A stretch of DNA of 9,967 nucleotides from CAYUNA01 sp047629355 (GTDB lineage Bacteria; Bacteroidota; Bacteroidia; Chitinophagales; Saprospiraceae). Position 1 is the stretch's first letter, and each line of letters starts with the position of its first letter. Made by a program: the position numbers and the translations under genes. The stretch spans positions 1 to 9,967 of the forward strand of contig JBLHWU010000225.1 of NCBI GenBank assembly GCA_047629355.1, in the 5' to 3' direction. Shown here piece by piece: positions 6,921 to 9,967 of the stretch. The notes under the pieces are model-generated. The model was not told the origin of the DNA. It made no database searches and saw only the letters and a program-made list of their open reading frames with translations.

Positions 6921-6965
6921 TTTGAGGGGCAAAATCGGGCTTAACGCCCAATTTTGCCCCTCAAA
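6921..6965. repeat. Long hairpin in element 2 closed by TTTGAGGGG/CCCCTCAAA
   Basis: Bases 6921-6935 pair with 6951-6965, then after one C/A mismatch GGGC (6937-6940) pairs with GCCC (6946-6949) around a TTAAC loop. No run of T follows on either strand beyond the arm itself. Its position after the GC hairpin mirrors hairpin C of element 1, but the stem sequence differs. Confidence 0.88.
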
Positions 6966-7018
6966 CTACCCATTGATAAAGAAGGAAACAAGAGTCTGAG
7001 TTTATTTAATTCGCATTC

Positions 7019-7111
7019 TTAAGTCTAAAATCGAAGCAGAATTCTGCATATTTTTGTCAGCAGGTTTATCCACGTTTGCCTGTCGCCACTTTTTCGCCAA
7101 GCTAATCGCAC
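7019..7111. other. Short gap after the EamA gene with a 12-bp palindrome
   Basis: The perfect palindrome GCAGAATTCTGC lies at 7036-7047, about 65 bases past the EamA stop. On the minus strand it is followed by only a weak T-rich stretch (TTCGATTTT), so a terminator role is uncertain. Nothing else is seen. Confidence 0.3.
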
Positions 7112-8047
7112 TCATTTGGAATTATTTTCCCCCTTATTTAACGTAATCAACATTACCCCCGCAATCACCACAATTGTCCCAATCCATTGCAACCAACTCA
7201 GCCGTTCGCCTAAGAAAATATACGCTAAAACGATAGTCGAAATCGGACCAATACCACTAATAATAGAGGCCTTGCTTGCGCCAATAATGCGTACGCCTGC
7301 TGTGACTAGAAAGGACGCCAAGACTGTCGAAAAAATCGCCATCAAAAAAGCGAAGAAATAAACTTCTTTGGCAAAGTGAAATAATTGAAAATTGTAAACA
7401 ACTGCATGGTGCAAAAGAATAGCGGAACAGGCGGACAACATCGCCAAAGAATTGTATTGCAACGTTCCCATTTTTGTCAACATTTTACCGCTGCCAATCA
7501 AATAAATTGCGTAAGCTAAGGCTGCCATAAAGACCAATCCGCAGCCAAATAAAACGTTGTCACCTTCGGGCATGGTGAAATTTTCGTACATCGCAATGCC
7601 AATTCCGATGTAGGTTAAAATGAGTGCGAATGCTTCTATTCTGGTAATTTTCTTCTTTAAAAATAGGAAAGACAACAGTAAAACCAAGGTCGGATAAGTA
7701 AATAAAACGACTCTTTCCAAACTCGCTGTCACATATTTTAAACCAAAAAAATCAAATAAGCTCGCTACATAAAATCCTAAAATGCCAAAGAGGAAAATAA
7801 AGCCGTAATCCTTCTTGGTTAAAGTCGATTTAGTCGCGCTTTTTCGATTAGAATGCCAGGCAATGGCGATAAAAAACGGTAAGGCAAATCCCATTCGCAA
7901 AGCCATCAAAGACACGGTATCAACGTCGTATTGATAGGCTAATTTTACCAAAACAGCCTTGGCAGAAAAGGTAATTGAGCCACAAAGAATTAGGAATATG
8001 GCAAACATTTCGCGGTTAGGATTGGAGGTAGATAGTGGGTTTTTCAT
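7112..8047 (-). CDS. EamA/DMT-family transporter
   Basis: From the ATG at 8047 the protein has 311 residues and about ten hydrophobic helices, in two related halves, as usual for the drug/metabolite transporter superfamily. The first half begins FAIFLILCGSITFSAKAVLVKLAY and contains RMGFALPFFIAI and ASLERVVLFTYPTLVLLLSFLFLKKK. The second has ASKASIISGIGPISTIVLAYIFLGERL, the conserved EamA signature near the C-terminus. The frame is open to 8128, but that earlier ATG would overlap the end of the DUF429 gene and add a soluble basic leader with no counterpart in the family. The chosen start leaves a 28-base gap to that gene, so the two may be co-transcribed. It is an inner-membrane permease; the substrate (metabolite or amino acid) cannot be told. 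Confidence 0.9.
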   Translation of the reverse strand: MKNPLSTSNPNREMFAIFLILCGSITFSAKAVLVKLAYQYDVDTVSLMALRMGFALPFFIAIAWHSNRKSATKSTLTKKDYGFIFLFGILGFYVASLFDFFGLKYVTASLERVVLFTYPTLVLLLSFLFLKKKITRIEAFALILTYIGIGIAMYENFTMPEGDNVLFGCGLVFMAALAYAIYLIGSGKMLTKMGTLQYNSLAMLSACSAILLHHAVVYNFQLFHFAKEVYFFAFLMAIFSTVLASFLVTAGVRIIGASKASIISGIGPISTIVLAYIFLGERLSWLQWIGTIVVIAGVMLITLNKGENNSK

Positions 8048-8075
8048 CGGGGCGAAGGTAGGGCGTTTTTTGGAT

Positions 8076-8660
8076 TCAAACAGTAATGATACCTTCTTCA
8101 ATTTCGCCAATTTCCAATGCCCAACCACTTAGATACCGATGTCCTGAGAGCCAAGCTAAGATTCCATCAACCTGGTGCCAATTGGTGGGCATTTTCGCTA
8201 GCTTTAAAGGTAAAATAGGTTGAAGTAATTTTAAAAAATCGCCAATTTCCGCTTGCTTTTTTTTATAAACTAAAATATCTGGAAATAAGGTTTTGACTAA
8301 AAAGGAAGGATAAGTTTCAAAAAACAAAGTACTGGAATTCAGGTAGTTGTGTTTTAATTTCATTGCTCTCGCCGTGAGTCCTCCTAAAAACATGGGGGAC
8401 ATCGCTCGCAATTCTTTATCGCATTTTCGAAAGAAAAAATTAGGTTCGGCAATCGTTTCTTTTTGAAAATAAGCGGCAGGTAAACTCAGCGGTGCATCAA
8501 TAAAAATTTGACTGGGTTTCAGCGAGTCAATCTGCTGTTTGAGAAAAGCATCGGCATCTTTTTTCTTTTCACTTTGCAGTAAATGTAGTTTGCCATTCTT
8601 TTTATAGCAAATAACAGTCGTGCCTGCTATTTTTGAGCCGTAGTCGATTCCGAAGTGCAT
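8076..8660 (-). CDS. DUF429 family protein (predicted RNase H-like nuclease)
   Basis: A 194-residue protein with the DUF429 pattern. It starts MHFGIDYGSKIAG (Asp6), then has IFIDAPLSLP (Asp55), the RKCDKELRAMSPMFLGGLT segment at about 78-96, FFETYPSF (Glu115) and HQVDGILAW (Asp165). The family is predicted to have an RNase H fold, and the spaced acidic residues would fit a metal-binding active site. No activity has been shown here and the biological role of the family is poorly known. It is cytoplasmic, with no signal or membrane segment. The EamA gene follows 28 bases downstream on the same strand, and moeA diverges on the other side. Confidence 0.8.
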   Translation of the reverse strand: MHFGIDYGSKIAGTTVICYKKNGKLHLLQSEKKKDADAFLKQQIDSLKPSQIFIDAPLSLPAAYFQKETIAEPNFFFRKCDKELRAMSPMFLGGLTARAMKLKHNYLNSSTLFFETYPSFLVKTLFPDILVYKKKQAEIGDFLKLLQPILPLKLAKMPTNWHQVDGILAWLSGHRYLSGWALEIGEIEEGIITV

Positions 8661-8756
8661 GTTTTTTCGTTAATTTTTGAAGATTAGAATAAATTAAGAA
8701 ACAGGAGATTACCTTAAAAGTTTTTTAAAAAAACGGATAAAGCTTTTCAATAAAAA

Positions 8757-8784
8757 TTGCTTTCACCTTATCTGAAATTATAAT
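8757..8784 (+). promoter_or_regulatory. Candidate promoter for moeA
   Basis: TTGCTT (8757-8762) and TATAAT (8779-8784) are separated by 16 bases. The same TTG is 19 bases from the TA of TATAATTTG, near the Bacteroidota TTG-N19-TAnnTTTG form but with one extra base in the -7 box. This would leave an untranslated leader of roughly 125 bases before the moeA ATG. The leader shows no molybdenum-cofactor riboswitch fold that I can recognise. The rest of the 256-base divergent region holds nothing else clear. Confidence 0.35.
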
Positions 8785-8916
8785 TTGACAAAAAAATAGC
8801 CTCGCTCAAAGTGTCGATTATTCATATTCAGGTACTTCTAGACTACAACTTTAAAATTGGTCACCACTTTTCAAAAAATGTCCCTACATTCGCGTTATTT
8901 AATTGAAAAAACGACC

Positions 8917-9967
8917 ATGATTTTATTTCAACAAGCTGTCCAAATTGTCCTCGCCGAAGTCAAAGATTTTGGAACTGAAAAAGCGTCAATGATGGCGGCT
9001 TTAGGGCGAATTCTTCGCGAAGATTTGATCGCTGACCGCGAATTTCCACCATACGACCGTGTGACGATGGACGGAATTGCTTTTCAATTTGACGAAGTAA
9101 AAAAGAGTGGAGGCATTTTTAAAATCGAAGGTGTCGCTGCAGCAGGAGCACCCGAAATGACCTTGCAAAATGACCAAAGTTGCTTGGAAACAATGACGGG
9201 TTCTATTTTACCGAAAAATACAGATACAGTCATTCGTTACGAAGATGTTTTGATTGAAAATGGCATCGCAACTTTGCAAGTTTCCGATTTTAAAAAAGGC
9301 AAAAATATTCATCGAAAAGGATCTGACCGTTCAAAAGGCAGCCTTTTGGTCAAAGCTGGAAAACGAATTACTGCCGCTGAAATTGGCGTGGCAGCAACGG
9401 TTGGAAAAACGCATTTAGCCGTCAGTCGATTGCCAAAAGTTAGCATCATCGGAACGGGCGATGAACTTGTCGAAGTGGCCACAACTCCATTGGCGCATCA
9501 AATTAGAAAATCGAATAGTTATAGCATTCAAGCAGCCTTATTAAGTTTGGGTATTCCTTCCGAAAATCATCATTTGAACGATGATTTGGCAGAAGTAACG
9601 GCGAATTTGAAAATATTAATTGCTGATAATGAAGTCCTTATACTAAGTGGCGGCGTTTCTAAAGGAAAGTTTGATTACTTACCCGCTGCCCTCGAATCGT
9701 TGGGTGTTGAGAAATTATTTCATAAAGTGAGGCAACGACCGGGGAAGCCATTTTGGTTTGGAAAAGCGCAGAATGGAACACTGATATTTGCGTTGCCCGG
9801 TAATCCAGTTTCGTCATTTATGTGTACGCATCGCTATGTATTGCCTTTTTTAAAAGCTTGTTTGCAATTGCAAACAACGCCACAACCAATGGCTGTTTTG
9901 ACGCAAAATTTCACCTTTAAACCTGATTTGACTTATTTTTTGCAAGTCAAAATATTCTATAAGGAGA
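8917..9967 (+). CDS. moeA: Molybdopterin molybdenumtransferase MoeA, 5' part
   Basis: The first 350 codons are visible; family members usually have about 390-410, so only the end of the last domain is missing. MoeA inserts molybdate into adenylated molybdopterin in the cytoplasm, the last step of basic molybdenum cofactor synthesis. Seen in order: PPYDRVTMDGIA (45-55) with the conserved Asp52; TGSILPKNTDTVIRYED (94-110); GTGDELV (179-185) with Glu183; NDDLAEV (221-227); SGGVSKGKFDYLPAAL (244-259) with Asp253; RQRPGKPFWFG (272-282); and ALPGNPVSSF (292-301). These correspond to the substrate- and metal-binding residues of known MoeA proteins. The ATG at 8917 is the first in frame and gives the usual N-terminus (FQQAVQIVL). 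No other moa/moe/mob gene is seen; partners may lie beyond the right edge. Confidence 0.94.
   Translation, partial: MILFQQAVQIVLAEVKDFGTEKASMMAALGRILREDLIADREFPPYDRVTMDGIAFQFDEVKKSGGIFKIEGVAAAGAPEMTLQNDQSCLETMTGSILPKNTDTVIRYEDVLIENGIATLQVSDFKKGKNIHRKGSDRSKGSLLVKAGKRITAAEIGVAATVGKTHLAVSRLPKVSIIGTGDELVEVATTPLAHQIRKSNSYSIQAALLSLGIPSENHHLNDDLAEVTANLKILIADNEVLILSGGVSKGKFDYLPAALESLGVEKLFHKVRQRPGKPFWFGKAQNGTLIFALPGNPVSSFMCTHRYVLPFLKACLQLQTTPQPMAVLTQNFTFKPDLTYFLQVKIFYKE

Larger units (their letters stand above)
6585..7018. mobile_element. Second hairpin-bearing element with 30-bp terminal inverted repeats (element 2)
   Basis: Bases 6585-6614 (gaatgcgaattaaat, then gaactcagactcttg) match the reverse complement of 6989-7018 in 29 of 30 positions. 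The roughly 434-bp interior has no ORF of note. It has three hairpins near its right side: 6845-6870, 6891-6911 and 6921-6965. A partial extra copy of the inner end of the repeat (CTCTCAAGAATCT) lies at 6708-6720, hinting at a composite or rearranged element. TAAG occurs at 6581-6584 and 7020-7023, but one base off the right end, so a target duplication is not proven. The left end is 29 bases from the sigma start codon, so the sigma promoter is either in that short gap or inside the element. Mobility is inferred from the end structure and from likeness to element 1. Confidence 0.68.

Noticed and set aside
8048..8128. Longer start for the EamA gene
   Set aside because: It would overlap the end of the DUF429 gene and add a soluble basic leader unlike the family; the ATG at 8047 gives a normal length.
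8791..8916. Molybdenum-cofactor riboswitch before moeA
   Set aside because: The leader is AT-rich with no stable multi-stem fold that I could trace.

Overview
The window looks like a chromosomal segment of a Bacteroidota bacterium, probably of the Saprospiria type. The reasons are the AT-rich composition, the lack of clear Shine-Dalgarno sites, the tail-fibre (S74) proteins ending in a coiled coil plus a KAGI-x-LD tail, and an ECF sigma / membrane anti-sigma / TPR-CHAT gene set. The assignment comes from gene style only; no rRNA or other marker gene is present.

Layout. Positions 1-662 hold the 3' part of a tail-fibre-domain (peptidase S74) gene. Directly after its stop lies a decayed second S74 C-terminal cassette (663-1518). 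It has a one-base frameshift and is split by a 291-bp MITE-like element (954-1244) with 20-bp terminal inverted repeats and a near-perfect 7-bp target duplication. Positions 1519-2286 are mostly non-coding and rich in foldback DNA: a long stem-loop at 1572-1706, a 26-bp inverted repeat, small hairpins and a terminator-like hairpin. One possible 62-codon gene lies on the minus strand here.

Positions 2287-6555 (minus strand) form a likely three-gene operon, in transcription order: ECF-type sigma factor, single-pass anti-sigma-like protein, and a large secreted TPR-CHAT protease with a C-terminal membrane anchor. Upstream of the sigma gene, 6585-7018 is a second element with 30-bp terminal inverted repeats. 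Its internal hairpin arrangement parallels that of the element at 954-1244. Next come an EamA/DMT transporter (minus), a DUF429 RNase H-fold protein (minus) and, diverging from it, the start of moeA for molybdenum cofactor synthesis, which runs off the right edge.

Two things stand out. The first is a pair of non-coding elements with terminal inverted repeats. Each carries three consecutive hairpins built on CCCTCAA/TTGAGGG or similar closing sequences, but with different stem sequences; one broke a tail-fibre gene and the other lies next to the sigma promoter region. The second is the sigma / membrane anti-sigma / CHAT operon, whose predicted topology would let the CHAT protease act on the anti-sigma factor. 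No CRISPR array, tRNA, rRNA or transposase gene was seen.
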